Positions 35,403-45,423 of a DNA stretch of 64,000 bases are shown in pieces; position 1 is the stretch's first letter; each line of letters begins with the position of its first letter. Under the pieces are notes generated by a model. It saw only the letters and a list, made by a program, of their open reading frames with translations, did no database searches and was not told the DNA's origin. The DNA comes from Stenotrophomonas maltophilia (GTDB lineage: Bacteria; Pseudomonadota; Gammaproteobacteria; Xanthomonadales; Xanthomonadaceae): NCBI GenBank assembly GCA_002364755.1, contig DEZI01000030.1, positions 251,809 to 315,808 of the forward strand, given 5' to 3'. A program made the translations under genes and the position numbers.

Positions 35403-36652
35403 AGCGCCGGGGCCTGATCCTGAGTGTGTGGCTGGCACTGTGCGTGCTGGCCATGGCCCTGCCACAGGCGGCCTTCGCGCAGGCCATGGCTGCCACGCCG
35501 GCCGCCGATGCCGCCGCCCCGCAGGAGGCACCGGCGCCGCGTATTGGCGTGGTGACCATGCAGCCGGGCACGGTTTTCTTCGAGCGTTTTGGCCACGATG
35601 CCATCGTAGTGCTCGACCCGGTCAGCGGCGAGGCGATCTCGTACAACTTCGGCTATTTCGATCCGTCCGAGGATGATTTCATCAGCCGCTTCGCACGCGG
35701 CGACATGATGTATTACCTGGTGGCACTGCCGCTGCAGCAGGACCTGTCGTACTACGACGAGACCGGCCGTGGTGCCAGCGTGCAGTGGCTGGACCTGCGC
35801 CCGGACCAGGCGCGTGCCCTGGCCGCCGGCCTGGCCGAACGGGCCAAGCCGGAAAACGCGCGCTACCACTACGACTACTACACCGCCAACTGCGCCACGA
35901 TGGTGCGCGACACCCTCGACAAGGCACTGGATGGCGGCCTGCATGCGCAACTGTCCGGGCGTTCGCGCGGCAACACCTACCGCAGCGAATCGGTGCGCCT
36001 GGCATCGCCGGCGCCGTGGATGTGGCTGGGCTTCGACGTCGGCCTCGGTCCGTTCGCCGACCAGCCGCTGTCGCGCTGGCAGGAAGCCTTCGTGCCGATG
36101 CGCCTGGCCGATGCATTGCGCCAGGTGCGCAACAGCGATGGCCGGCCGCTGGTGCAGAGCGAGCAGGAACTGCTGCCGCACCGCATCGATCCCGAGCCGA
36201 AGGAATTCGCGCGGCGCTGGTGGCCGTGGCTGCTGTGCGGCCTGGTGATCGCCGCCGGCGTGCTGGCCCTGCGCAGCCGCCCGCGCCTGCTGGCCGGCAT
36301 CGCCCTGCCGTTCTGGCTGCTGTGCGCCCTGTTCGGTGGCGTGCTGGTGTTCCTGTGGGGCTTCAGCATCCACTACGCCGCGTGGGCCAACCGCAACCTG
36401 CTGCTGCTCTCGCCGCTGGCGGTGCTGCTGCTGCCGGGCGCCATCGCCCTGCTGCGCCGGCGCGTGCCGGGACGCATGTTCAGCATCGTGCTGTGGCTGC
36501 TGGCCGCACAGTCCATGGCGGCGCTGGTGCTGCACTGGCTGAGCCTGCAGGCGCAGTACAACGTGCAGTGGATCGTACTGCTGCTGCCGATACACGTCGC
36601 GTTGGCCTGGGTGCTGGCGCGTCGTCCTCACTTGTCGGAAACACCCCGCTGA
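35399..36652 (+). CDS. DUF4105 membrane protein, TTG start overlapping corC
   Basis: A 417-residue protein. From TTG it begins KRRGLILSVWLALCVLAMAL and has an AFA|Q signal cleavage site, then a periplasmic DUF4105 domain with FGHDAIVVLDP and the NCATMVRDTLDKAL box, followed by four or five C-terminal membrane helices. DUF4105 has a papain-like look with conserved Cys and His, but no activity is known. TTG forms TTGA with the corC stop and is the only start giving a proper basic n-region. Here it occupies the place of lnt in the E. coli cluster. Confidence 0.85.
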   Translation: MKRRGLILSVWLALCVLAMALPQAAFAQAMAATPAADAAAPQEAPAPRIGVVTMQPGTVFFERFGHDAIVVLDPVSGEAISYNFGYFDPSEDDFISRFARGDMMYYLVALPLQQDLSYYDETGRGASVQWLDLRPDQARALAAGLAERAKPENARYHYDYYTANCATMVRDTLDKALDGGLHAQLSGRSRGNTYRSESVRLASPAPWMWLGFDVGLGPFADQPLSRWQEAFVPMRLADALRQVRNSDGRPLVQSEQELLPHRIDPEPKEFARRWWPWLLCGLVIAAGVLALRSRPRLLAGIALPFWLLCALFGGVLVFLWGFSIHYAAWANRNLLLLSPLAVLLLPGAIALLRRRVPGRMFSIVLWLLAAQSMAALVLHWLSLQAQYNVQWIVLLLPIHVALAWVLARRPHLSETPR

Positions 36653-36658
36653 CGCAGG

Positions 36659-37681
36659 ATGGCGGGCATGTCATTGCCCGCCTCCGCTTCCGCACCCGCA
36701 TCGGACAACCCCGCCTGCGTCATCAACTGCGTCCACTACGATGACCAGGGCAAGCGCCACGACATCAGCCTGGATGCCATCAGCGATGTGATCGCCAGCG
36801 GCAACGGCTTCGTCTGGGTAGGCCTGTTCGATCCCAACGACGACGTGCTGCTGAAACTGCAGGAAGAGTTCTGCCTGCACGACCTGGCCATCGAGGATGC
36901 GCGCAACGCGCACCAGCGCCCCAAGGCCGAGGCCTACGGCAACTCGCTGTTCGTGGTGATGACCACCGCGCAGATGGTCGACGAGCGCATCCAGTACGGT
37001 GAAACCCACGCCTTCCTCGGCCCGCGCTTCCTGGTGACCGTGCGCCATGGCGCATCGCTGTCCTACGCGCCGGTGCGCGCGCGGGTGGAACGCGAGCCGC
37101 AGCTGCTGAAGATGGGGGCGTCGTACTGCCTGTACGCGGTGGCCGATTTCGTGGTGGACAACTACCTGCCGATCACCACCCGCTTCCGCGACACGCTGGA
37201 CCTGCTGGAGAAGGACATCTTCGCCGAGACCTACAAGCGCAGCACGGTGACGCGCCTGTACGAGCTCAAGCGCGAACTGAACAAGATGCGTATGGCGGTG
37301 GCGCCGCTGCAGGACGTGCTGGCGCAGCTGCGCCGCTACCAGGGCGACCTGATTCCCGACGAAGTGAAGCTGTACGTGCGCGACGTGCACGACCACGCCG
37401 CGCGCATCAGCGATGTGATCGACACCCTGCGCGAGATGCTGGGCACGGCGCTGAGCGTGAACCTGTCGCTGGTGACGCTGGCGCAGGGGGAGACGGTGAA
37501 GCGCCTGGGTGCGTGGGCGGCACTGCTGGCCGCGCCTACCCTGATCACCAGCTGGTACGGCATGAACTTCAGCCACATGCCCGAGCTCAACCAGCCGTGG
37601 TCCTACCCGTTGATGATCATCGGCGTGGCCGCGGTGTGCGTAGGGCTGTACCGGTTGTTCAAGCGCGCGAAGTGGTTGTAG
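36659..37681 (+). CDS. corA: Magnesium/cobalt transporter CorA
   Basis: A 340-residue CorA-family channel. A long cytosolic domain is followed by two C-terminal helices with the YGMNF signature (TSWYGMNFSHMPE) at the pore entrance and a basic end KRAKWL. ATG 36659 follows seven bases after the DUF4105 gene; an alternative ATG lies three codons in. Its closeness to corC suggests common cation physiology. Confidence 0.95.
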   Translation: MAGMSLPASASAPASDNPACVINCVHYDDQGKRHDISLDAISDVIASGNGFVWVGLFDPNDDVLLKLQEEFCLHDLAIEDARNAHQRPKAEAYGNSLFVVMTTAQMVDERIQYGETHAFLGPRFLVTVRHGASLSYAPVRARVEREPQLLKMGASYCLYAVADFVVDNYLPITTRFRDTLDLLEKDIFAETYKRSTVTRLYELKRELNKMRMAVAPLQDVLAQLRRYQGDLIPDEVKLYVRDVHDHAARISDVIDTLREMLGTALSVNLSLVTLAQGETVKRLGAWAALLAAPTLITSWYGMNFSHMPELNQPWSYPLMIIGVAAVCVGLYRLFKRAKWL

Positions 37682-37684
37682 GGC

Positions 37685-37741
37685 GTATCGACCAACGGTC
37701 GATACCCACCAGGCCGGTAGGCCACGACCGTTGGTCGTGGC
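37685..37741. repeat. Two REP hairpins between corA and the aldehyde dehydrogenase gene
   Basis: 37685-37705 is GTATCGACC-AAC-GGTCGATAC. 37717-37741 starts GTAG and has GCCACGACC-GTT-GGTCGTGGC. They separate convergent genes and may terminate both. Confidence 0.75.
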
Positions 37742-37757
37742 GCGTCGGGATGATTCA

Positions 37758-39122
37758 TCAGGCCACGTAGACGGTCTTGATGTTCATGAACTCATGGATG
37801 CCGTGGTCGGCCAGTTCGCGGCCGAAGCCCGATTCCTTGCTGCCGCCGAACGGCAGCCGCGCATCGCTCTTGACGATGGCGTTGACGAAGGCCGCGCCAC
37901 ATTCCATGCGCTGGGCGAAGCGCTCGCCGCGCACCACGTCACCGGTCCATACGCTGCCGCCCAGCCCGAAGCGGGTGTCATTGGCCACGCGCAGCGCCTC
38001 GGCTTCGTCCTTGACCCGGATCACCGCCGCGACCGGCCCGAACAGTTCCTCGTCGTAGGCAGGCATGCCCGGGCCCACCTGGTCGAGCACCGTGGCCGGA
38101 TAGCCCGCGTGGGTTCCTGCAATCGGCTCGCCGCCTGCCAGGACGCGCGCGCCCTTGGCTACACTGGCCTGCACCTGCTTGTGCAGCTCGTCGCGCAGGT
38201 CGCCACGGGCCATCGGTGCCAGCGTGGTGGCGCCGTCGTTGGGATCACCGTACTGGCGCTGGCTGGCGGCGTCGACGAAGCGCTGGGTGAAGGCATCGGC
38301 CACCGCCTCGACCACGATGAAGCGCTTGGCCGCGATGCAGGTCTGTCCGCTGTTGTCGAAGCGCGACTTCACGGCCGCGGCGACGGACTTGTCCAGGTCG
38401 GCATCTTCGAGCACCACGAAGGCATCGCTGCCGCCAAGCTCCATCACCGACTTCTTCAGCTGGCTGCCGGCATTGGAGGCAATCGAGCGCCCTGCCCGCT
38501 CGCTGCCGGTCAAGGTAACCGCCTTTACCCGCGCGTCGCGCAGCACCTCGGCGGCCTGGTCATTGTCGATGTGCAGCACGTCGAACACACCCACCGGCAG
38601 GCCGCCGTCACGGCACACCGCCAGAATCAGGTCGGCGCATTGCGGTACGTTGCTGGCGTGCTTGAGCAGGGCCACATTGCCCGCCATGAACGCCGGAGCC
38701 AGGAAACGGAACACCTGCCAGATCGGGAAATTCCACGGCATCACCGCGAACACGCAGCCGATCGGCTCGTAGCGAACGTAGCTGCGCTGCGCCTCGGTGT
38801 CGATGATCTGCGGCTTCAGGTAATCCGCGGCATGGTCGGCGTAGAACTCGCAGGCGGCCGCGCATTTTTCGACCTCGGCCAAGGCCTCGGCCTTCAGTTT
38901 GCCCATCTCGCCGGTCATTGCCTGCTGCAGGTCATCGCGGCGTGCGCGCAGCTGGGCGGCGATGCTCTTGAGGATGGCGCCGCGATCCTGCAGGGAGCGG
39001 TCGGCCCAGACGGGGAACGCCTCGGCGGCGGCCTGCAGGCGCTGCTCGATGTCGGCCGCGCCGAGCAGTTCATGGCGGTAGGTGACCTGGCCAGTGGCCG
39101 GGTTGACGATTTCGACGGTCAT
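37758..39122 (-). CDS. sad: Succinate-semialdehyde dehydrogenase (Sad-like aldehyde dehydrogenase)
   Basis: A 454-residue NAD(P)-dependent aldehyde dehydrogenase. It has PWNFPIWQVFRF, LTGSERAGRSIA, catalytic Glu in MELGGSDAFVV and catalytic Cys in NSGQTCIAAKR. Length and sequence features fit the Sad/YneI group that oxidises succinate semialdehyde to succinate. The gene follows potI on the same strand, 85 bases away, and would complete the putrescine/GABA route encoded nearby. Exact substrate is inferred. Confidence 0.88.
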   Translation of the reverse strand: MTVEIVNPATGQVTYRHELLGAADIEQRLQAAAEAFPVWADRSLQDRGAILKSIAAQLRARRDDLQQAMTGEMGKLKAEALAEVEKCAAACEFYADHAADYLKPQIIDTEAQRSYVRYEPIGCVFAVMPWNFPIWQVFRFLAPAFMAGNVALLKHASNVPQCADLILAVCRDGGLPVGVFDVLHIDNDQAAEVLRDARVKAVTLTGSERAGRSIASNAGSQLKKSVMELGGSDAFVVLEDADLDKSVAAAVKSRFDNSGQTCIAAKRFIVVEAVADAFTQRFVDAASQRQYGDPNDGATTLAPMARGDLRDELHKQVQASVAKGARVLAGGEPIAGTHAGYPATVLDQVGPGMPAYDEELFGPVAAVIRVKDEAEALRVANDTRFGLGGSVWTGDVVRGERFAQRMECGAAFVNAIVKSDARLPFGGSKESGFGRELADHGIHEFMNIKTVYVA

Positions 39123-39207
39123 GGGGAATCTCCATCAGGCAGATCCCCAGTCTGCGCCGGCACCCGTGAGCCGGGTGTTGCCGCCGCATGCCGGCGGCGT
39201 GCGGGCC

Positions 39208-40050
39208 TCAGCCGTTGTCCTGGCGGGCCAGCTGCAGGTCGCGCTGGCGCCGTTTCTCGGCACGCGCGTTGATGTACCAGCCGATTATCGCGGCCACCGA
39301 TACCGCCGACACCAGCAGGGTCGCCAGCGCGTTGATCTTAGGGCTGATGCCCATGCGCACCGAGGCGAACACCTTCATCGGCAGCGTGGTCGAGCCCGGC
39401 GTGGCAACGAAGCTGGCCACCACCACGTCATCCAGCGACAGGGTGAAGGCCAGCAGCCAACCGGCCACCAGCGCCGGGGCGATGATCGGCAGCGTGATGC
39501 GGCCGAACACGGTCAGGCGGCTGGCGCCGAGATCCATCGCCGCCTCTTCCAGCGAGAGATCCATTTCCTGCAGGCGCGAGGACACCACCACGGTGACGAA
39601 GCACAGGGTGAAGGTGACGTGGGCGATCCAGATGGTGGCCAGGCCACGTGCGGGGAAGCCGGGGATGGCGCCCATCGACGCCAGCAGCGCCATCAGCGAG
39701 AAGCCGAGGATCACATCGGGCATCACCAGCGGCGCGGTGACCAGCGCACCGAACACCTGCTTGCCGCGGAAACGGCGGAAGCGGGTCATCACCATCGCCG
39801 CCAGCGTGCCCAGCACGGTCGCGGTGCAGGCGGTCCAGAACGCCACCACCAGGCTGGTCCACATCGCATCCATCAGCGCGCGGTCAGCGAACAGGTCGCT
39901 GTAGGCGCGCGTGGAGAACCCGGCCCAGACCATCGCCAGCCGCGAACTGTTGAACGAATAGAACATCAGCAGCAGGATCGGCAGGTACAGGAAGGCGAAG
40001 CCGAGCAGCAGCACGCCCAGGCCCAGGCCTTTTGCGCTACGCGGGCTCAT
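39208..40050 (-). CDS. potI: Putrescine ABC transporter permease PotI
   Basis: A 280-residue inner-membrane permease with six helices and the ABC coupling motif EEAAMDLGASRLTVFGRITL (EAA loop). Together with PotH it forms the channel for putrescine. Its ATG overlaps the potH stop as ATGA. Last gene of the potGHI block. Confidence 0.95.
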   Translation of the reverse strand: MSPRSAKGLGLGVLLLGFAFLYLPILLLMFYSFNSSRLAMVWAGFSTRAYSDLFADRALMDAMWTSLVVAFWTACTATVLGTLAAMVMTRFRRFRGKQVFGALVTAPLVMPDVILGFSLMALLASMGAIPGFPARGLATIWIAHVTFTLCFVTVVVSSRLQEMDLSLEEAAMDLGASRLTVFGRITLPIIAPALVAGWLLAFTLSLDDVVVASFVATPGSTTLPMKVFASVRMGISPKINALATLLVSAVSVAAIIGWYINARAEKRRQRDLQLARQDNG

Positions 40051-40979
40051 GCCTGCTTCCCTTCCAGCAGGCGCTGCTGGGAACGGTTGAACCACAGGAT
40101 CGGCACCAGCAGCAACAGGATCATCGCCACCGCCATCGCCGAGGCACCCGGCCAGTTGCGGTTGTTGAAGAACTCGTTCCATAGCTGGCGGCCGACCATC
40201 AGCGTTTCCGAGCCACCGAGCATTTCCGGGATCACGAACTCGCCCACCGCCGGGATCATCACCAGCATGCAGCCGGCGATGATGCCGGCCTTCGACAACG
40301 GCAGGGTGATGCGCAGGAACGCCTGCCACGGCTTGGCGCCGAGATCGTAGGCCGCTTCCAGCAGGCGGTTGTCATGCTTGACCAGGTTGGCGTACAGCGG
40401 CAGCACCATGAACGGCAGGTAGCAGTAGACGATGCCGATATACGCCGCAGTCGGGGTGTCGATCAGCTGCAGCTTGGGCAGGCCCATGCTGGTCATCAGC
40501 GACTGCAGGCCGCTGAACTGCAAAAACTGGTCGAGCAGGCCGTTGCGGTCCAGGATCGCCTTCCACGCATAGACGCGGATCAGGAACGAGGTCCACGACG
40601 GCAGCACCACCAGCATCATCGCCACGTTGCGCGCGGCCGGCGACAGGCGCGCGATGGCGTAGGCCATCGGGTAGCCGATCAGCAGGGTGAGGAAGGTGGA
40701 GATCGCCGCGATCTTGATCGAGCTCAGGAAGGCCTGGGCATAGATCGAATCGCGGAACAGCGCCAGGTAATTCTCGAGGTTGAGCTTGAGCGAGAACGCG
40801 CCATCCACGTACTGCAGCAGCCAGGTATACGGCGGCGAGCCGACCCGGCTGTGCGAGAAGCTGATCATCAGCACGATCAGGAACGGCAACGCGAAGAACA
40901 GCAGCAGCCACAGGGAGGGAATGCCGATGACCGTGGCACGCGTGCCCGGCAGCCAGCGCTTCAGGCCCGCCGCGTTCAT
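40047..40979 (-). CDS. potH: Putrescine ABC transporter permease PotH
   Basis: A 310-residue permease with an EAA loop (LEAAYDLGAKPWQAFLRITL) and typical PotH segments (VVLPSWTSFLIRVYAWKAIL, EFVIPEMLGGSE). The ATG overlaps the potG stop as ATGA; longer in-frame starts would lie inside potG. It partners PotI. Confidence 0.95.
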   Translation of the reverse strand: MNAAGLKRWLPGTRATVIGIPSLWLLLFFALPFLIVLMISFSHSRVGSPPYTWLLQYVDGAFSLKLNLENYLALFRDSIYAQAFLSSIKIAAISTFLTLLIGYPMAYAIARLSPAARNVAMMLVVLPSWTSFLIRVYAWKAILDRNGLLDQFLQFSGLQSLMTSMGLPKLQLIDTPTAAYIGIVYCYLPFMVLPLYANLVKHDNRLLEAAYDLGAKPWQAFLRITLPLSKAGIIAGCMLVMIPAVGEFVIPEMLGGSETLMVGRQLWNEFFNNRNWPGASAMAVAMILLLLVPILWFNRSQQRLLEGKQA

Positions 40980-42112
40980 GAGGTCAGCACCACGCCGTCG
41001 TTGTCGCGCCAGTGCACCCACACCTCATCGCCCCAGGTCAGGCCATCGCTGGCCCAGCGCTGCGAGTTGGCGAAGTTGGCCAGCACCTTGGCGCCGCTGG
41101 GCAGGCGCACGTGGTAGACCGAATGGCTGCCGAAATAGGCAATGTCCTCGATCACGCCCTGCGCCTTGTTGGTCGGCGCTTCCGGCTCGTCCTTGCCGAT
41201 CATCACCTTTTCCGGGCGCAGTGCGAACGCAACCGGCTGCCCTTCGTAGCAGGTGATGCCGTGGGCGATGTAGACCGGTGCCGGGAACAGTGGCGAGCGC
41301 ACGGTTGCGTACTCCGGCAGGTCCTCATCGATGACACCTTCAAACAGGTTGACCGAGCCGATGAAGCCGGCGACGAAGCGGTTGGCCGGCTGCTCGTAGA
41401 CCTCATCGGGCTTGCCGACCTGCTGGATCCAGCCGGCATCCATCACTGCAATGCGGGTAGCCATGGTCATGGCCTCTTCCTGGTCGTGGGTGACCATCAC
41501 GCAGGTCACGCCCGACGATTCGATGATGCTGACCAGTTCCAGCTGCATCTGCGAGCGCAGCTTCTTGTCCAGCGCGCCCATCGGTTCGTCCAGCAGCAGC
41601 AGCTTGGGCCCTTTGGCCAGCGACCGCGCCAGCGCCACGCGCTGCTGCTGGCCGCCGGAGAGCTGGTGCGGCTTGCGCTTGCCGAGGTGGACCATCTGCA
41701 CCAGGTCGAGCATCTCGCCCACGCGCTTGTTGATCGCGTCCTTGGCTAGGCCGTCCTGCTTCAGGCCGAAGGCGATGTTCTGCTCGACTGTCATGTGCGG
41801 GAACAGGGCGTAGGACTGGAACATCATGTTGACCGGCCGCTGGTACGGCGGCAGCGTATCCAGGCGCTGGCCATCGAGGGTGATGCTGCCCTTGGTGGGC
41901 GTCTCGAAGCCGCCCAGGCAGCGCAGCAGGGTCGATTTGCCGCTGCCCGAGCCACCGAGCAGGGCGAAGATCTCGCCCTTGCGCACGTCCAGGTTGACGT
42001 CGTCGACGGCGACGAAGCCATCGAATTCCTTGCGCAGGTCACGAATGGAGAGATAGCCGGGTGCACCGTTCGCATCGACGACGGCGGCTTCCGGCTGGGC
42101 TTCAACGGGCAT
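40976..42112 (-). CDS. potG: Putrescine ABC transporter ATP-binding protein PotG
   Basis: A 378-residue ATPase. Walker A is GGSGSGKST, the ABC signature LSGGQQQRVALARSLA, Walker B LLLLDEPMGALD, and the switch His lies in VTHDQEEAM. A C-terminal TOBE domain is present. First gene of the potGHI transcription block. potF, normally adjacent, lies 4.7 kb upstream beyond the efflux operon. Confidence 0.95.
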   Translation of the reverse strand: MPVEAQPEAAVVDANGAPGYLSIRDLRKEFDGFVAVDDVNLDVRKGEIFALLGGSGSGKSTLLRCLGGFETPTKGSITLDGQRLDTLPPYQRPVNMMFQSYALFPHMTVEQNIAFGLKQDGLAKDAINKRVGEMLDLVQMVHLGKRKPHQLSGGQQQRVALARSLAKGPKLLLLDEPMGALDKKLRSQMQLELVSIIESSGVTCVMVTHDQEEAMTMATRIAVMDAGWIQQVGKPDEVYEQPANRFVAGFIGSVNLFEGVIDEDLPEYATVRSPLFPAPVYIAHGITCYEGQPVAFALRPEKVMIGKDEPEAPTNKAQGVIEDIAYFGSHSVYHVRLPSGAKVLANFANSQRWASDGLTWGDEVWVHWRDNDGVVLTS

Positions 42113-42174
42113 GGGGGCTCCGGGAGCGGCGGTGGACAGCGGTGGCCATTCTACCGGCCGGGGGGCGCAAATGC

Positions 42175-42251
42175 GTGCCGACCAACGGTCGGCACCTACC
42201 GGGCCGGTGGGCGTCTGGCCGCAGCGCTCGCCGGGCGTGGCCCGGCGCTAC
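42175..42251 (-). repeat. Two SMAG/REP elements upstream of potG
   Basis: 42175-42199 is GTGCCGACC-AAC-GGTCGGCAC then CTAC. 42229-42251 is CGCCGGGCGTGGCCCGGCG then CTAC. Both have GTAG at the minus-strand end. They lie in the 213-base gap between the outer-membrane factor gene and potG. Confidence 0.8.
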
Positions 42252-42295
42252 CGGGGTGCGCGGCGGCGTGAACAGTGCCGACAGGAATCGTTCTG

Positions 42296-42319
42296 GTAGC
42301 GCCGGGCCATGCCCGGCGG
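42296..42319 (+). repeat. SMAG/REP element just after the outer-membrane factor gene
   Basis: GTAGCGCCGGGCC-ATGCCCGGCGG, GTAG on the plus strand, ending six bases from the stop codon of the efflux gene and opposite in orientation to the two elements before it. Confidence 0.8.
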
Positions 42320-42325
42320 AATGCA

Positions 42326-43867
42326 TCACCGCGCGGCCACCGGCGGGGCGTCCTGCCAGCCCAGGCCCAGGCTCTTCTGCAGGGCCACGTAGCGCACCAG
42401 CAGCTGCAGGCGAGCCTGGGCGGCGGCATCCTGGGCCTGCAGGCGCTGTCGCTGCACGTCCAGCAGGTCGATCTGCGAGGTGGCACCGGCCTGCCGGCGC
42501 TGCAGCATCAGGGCCAGCGAGCGGTCCGCCGAGACCTCGGCGCGCAGGCTGGCCTGCAGCTGCTGGCGGGCGGCACCGAACCGGGCCAGCGCGGTGTTTG
42601 CGTCCTGCAGCGCGGCCAGCACCGTGCCCTCATAGGCCGCCAGCCGCGCCTCGTTGCCGGCCCGGGCCTGCGCCACCCGCGCCTTGTTCACCCCGAAATC
42701 GAACAGCGACCAGCGCAGGAACGGGGCGACGATGGTGGCCGCAGAGTCCGGCCCGAGGTCGGAAATCGAGGTGGCACCGGCACCGATGCTGCCCAGCAGG
42801 GTCACCTGCGGGAAGTAGGCCGAGATCGCCTGGCCGATCTGCGCCGAGGAGGCCGCCAGCTCACGCTCGGCCTTGCGCACATCCGGCCTGCGCTGGATCA
42901 GCGCGCCCGCGTCATCCACCGGCACGCTGGCCGGCAGCACCGGCAACGGCTGGTCAGCGGCCAGCCGCGCGTCCAGCGCACCGGGCTCGCGGCCGACCAT
43001 CAGCGCCAGCACGTCACGCGCCTCGTCGGCCTGTGCCTGCAGTGGCGGCAGCGCGGCCCGCTGCTGCTCGCGCTGGGCCTGCGCGCGTTCGACCTGCAGA
43101 TCCGAATCGGCGCCGCGCTCGCGGCGTTGTCGGGTCAGCTGCAGGCTGTCATCGGCGGCGCGCAGATTGACTTCGGCCAGGGCGATGCGTTCGCGGCTGC
43201 TGCGGTAGCCCAGGTAGACCTGCGCCAGCTCGGCCGCCAGCTGCACCTGCGCATCGGCCAGCGCTGCGGCATTGGCCTCGGCTTCGGCGGCGGCCTGCTC
43301 GGCCTCGCGACGACGGCGACCAAACAGGTCCAGCTCCCAGCTGGCATCAAAGCCGGCCACGTACAGCTCGGTATCCAGGTCGATATCGGCAAACTGCTGG
43401 CGCAGCTGCGCCGCCTCCTGCGGGCGACCGTTGGCCTCGGCCACCCCGGCGATGTTCTCGCCGAGGCCACGCACGCTGTTTTCAAGCGCATCGGGCGCCT
43501 TGACGTTCGCATAGCCGGCGACGGCACCCACGCTGGGCAGCTGTTCGGCGCGTCGCTGGCGCTGCAGCGCGCGCGACGCCAGCAGCTTGGCCTGGGCGGC
43601 ACGCAGGTTGGGGCTGTTGCGCAGTGCCTCGTCCACCAGCTGGTCCAGCAGCGGATCATTCAGCGCGCGCCACCACTGGCTGGGCGGCGTGGCCGGCTGC
43701 ACGTCGGCCTGCGCGGCACGCGGCAGCCGTGCCTGCGCGGTGGCGCCGGTGGCCACGTCCGGCTTCACGTAATCCGGGCCCAGCATGCAGCCGGCCAGCA
43801 GCAGCGGCAGCGTGGCCGGCCACAGGCGGTGCGGGCGAAGGGAGGTGGTGAAGGTCGTCAAAGTCAT
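42326..43867 (-). CDS. Outer-membrane factor of tripartite efflux system (NodT/OprM family lipoprotein)
   Basis: A 513-residue outer-membrane channel. A lipoprotein signal with lipobox LLAGC (ATLPLLLAGCMLGPDYVKP) and the GPDYVKP start are diagnostic of NodT-type factors. Two OEP repeats follow with QAISAYFPQVTLLGSIG and the long helical segments of the alpha-barrel. Its ATG overlaps the MFS pump stop as TGATG. It completes an EmrAB-type pump across both membranes. Substrates cannot be read from the sequence. Confidence 0.93.
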   Translation of the reverse strand: MTLTTFTTSLRPHRLWPATLPLLLAGCMLGPDYVKPDVATGATAQARLPRAAQADVQPATPPSQWWRALNDPLLDQLVDEALRNSPNLRAAQAKLLASRALQRQRRAEQLPSVGAVAGYANVKAPDALENSVRGLGENIAGVAEANGRPQEAAQLRQQFADIDLDTELYVAGFDASWELDLFGRRRREAEQAAAEAEANAAALADAQVQLAAELAQVYLGYRSSRERIALAEVNLRAADDSLQLTRQRRERGADSDLQVERAQAQREQQRAALPPLQAQADEARDVLALMVGREPGALDARLAADQPLPVLPASVPVDDAGALIQRRPDVRKAERELAASSAQIGQAISAYFPQVTLLGSIGAGATSISDLGPDSAATIVAPFLRWSLFDFGVNKARVAQARAGNEARLAAYEGTVLAALQDANTALARFGAARQQLQASLRAEVSADRSLALMLQRRQAGATSQIDLLDVQRQRLQAQDAAAQARLQLLVRYVALQKSLGLGWQDAPPVAAR

Positions 43868-45423
43868 CAGTGCATCGCCAATGGAACGCCCTTGGGCAGG
43901 GGCTTGAGCAGGAACACCAGCGGCAGGGTCGCCACCACGATCAGGCCGAAGATCCAGAACAGGTCGTTGTAGGCCATCACCATCGCCTGCATCTGCACCG
44001 TCTGCGCCAGCACCGCCATCGCCTGCGTGGCATCGCCCAGCTGCTGGCCATAGGCGTGCAGCGCGTCCTGGGCGATGGTCGAATTGGCGGTGACGCTGCT
44101 GCCGATCGCATCGATGTGCAGGGTGGCGCGGCGTTCCTGGAACGTGGAAATGATGGCCAGGCCGATCGAGCCGCCAAGGTTGCGCGCGGCGTTGAACAGG
44201 CCCGAGGCATCGCTGGTGTATTCGCGCGGCACCGAGGTGATGGCCGCCTGGTTCAGCGCCATCATCGCCAGCGCCAGGCCGCAGCCCTGCAGCAGCTGGC
44301 CGATGACGAAGTGCGGGCCGATGCTGTCCGGGGTCAGCCCGAGGTTGACGAAGCAGGCGGCGGCGAAGCACAGCATGCCGCCGAACACCATGATGCGCAC
44401 GTCCACCGTTTCCAGCATCTTCGGCATCAACGGCATCAGCAGGATGGTCGGCAGGCCGGCCAGCAGCAGCACGTAGCCGGCCTGCTCGGTGTTGTAGCCG
44501 GCGATGATCGCCAGGAACTGCGGGATCATGTACATGACCCCGAACAGGATCATGCCCACCGCCATCACCATCACGAACACCGCGCCGAAACTGCGCTGGA
44601 ACAGGATGTTGAGGCGGATGACCGGCGCCTTGCTGGTGAACTGCGAAAGCGCGAGCAGGGCAAACCCCAGCAGCGAGACGAGGCTGAGCACCACGATCAT
44701 CGTCGATTCGAACCAGCGCTCGCGCTGGCCGTCTTCCAGTACCACGGTCAGCGCGGACAGGCCGGCGGTCATGCCGATGATGCCCAGCCAGTCCGCGCGC
44801 AGCAGCCCGCCCCAGTTCGATTTCTCATGCGGCAGGCCGAGCAGCAGCAAGGCAACCAGGCCTGCGCAGATCGGCACGTTGATGAAGAACGCGTAGTGCC
44901 AGCTGACGTTCTCGGTCAGCCAGCCACCCAGCAGCGGGCCGATCACCGGGCCGAGGATGACGGTCATGCCGAACAGCGCGGTGCCCAGCGGCTGCTGCTT
45001 CGGTGGCAGCCGCGTGCCGACGATGGTCAGCGCGGTGGGAATCAGCGCGCCGCCGGCAAAGCCCTGCCCTACCCGGCCGGCGATCATCATCGGCAGCGAA
45101 TCGGCCAGGCCGCACATCACCGAGAACGCAGTGAACAGCGTGGCGCAGATCAGCAGGAAGGTGCGCAGGCCCAGCGTACGCACGAACCAGCCGGTCAGCG
45201 GAATCATCACGATTTCCGAGACCAGGAAGGCGGTGGAGATCCAGGTGCCTTCGGTGCCGCTGGCGCCGACCTCGCCCTGGATGGTCGGCAGCGCCGCGTT
45301 GACGATGGAGATGTCCAGCGTGGCCATGAACGAACCGATGGTGCCGGCCGCCACGGCCAGCCACGCGCCGGCATCGGCCTTGCCGTTGGCGGCGGGCGCT
45401 GCAGGGGCGGTGGTGGCGTTCAT
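43867..45423 (-). CDS. emrB: DHA2-family MFS multidrug transporter (EmrB-like)
   Basis: A 518-residue inner-membrane proton/drug antiporter with 14 predicted helices. It shows LDISIVNAALPTIQGEVGAS, the EmrB/QacA motif D1-like region, GWFVRTLGLRTF and the motif C-like GPVIGPLLGGWL. It overlaps the EmrA-like gene upstream (ATGA) and the outer-membrane factor downstream (TGATG), so the three parts are co-translated. Confidence 0.94.
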   Translation of the reverse strand: MNATTAPAAPAANGKADAGAWLAVAAGTIGSFMATLDISIVNAALPTIQGEVGASGTEGTWISTAFLVSEIVMIPLTGWFVRTLGLRTFLLICATLFTAFSVMCGLADSLPMMIAGRVGQGFAGGALIPTALTIVGTRLPPKQQPLGTALFGMTVILGPVIGPLLGGWLTENVSWHYAFFINVPICAGLVALLLLGLPHEKSNWGGLLRADWLGIIGMTAGLSALTVVLEDGQRERWFESTMIVVLSLVSLLGFALLALSQFTSKAPVIRLNILFQRSFGAVFVMVMAVGMILFGVMYMIPQFLAIIAGYNTEQAGYVLLLAGLPTILLMPLMPKMLETVDVRIMVFGGMLCFAAACFVNLGLTPDSIGPHFVIGQLLQGCGLALAMMALNQAAITSVPREYTSDASGLFNAARNLGGSIGLAIISTFQERRATLHIDAIGSSVTANSTIAQDALHAYGQQLGDATQAMAVLAQTVQMQAMVMAYNDLFWIFGLIVVATLPLVFLLKPLPKGVPLAMH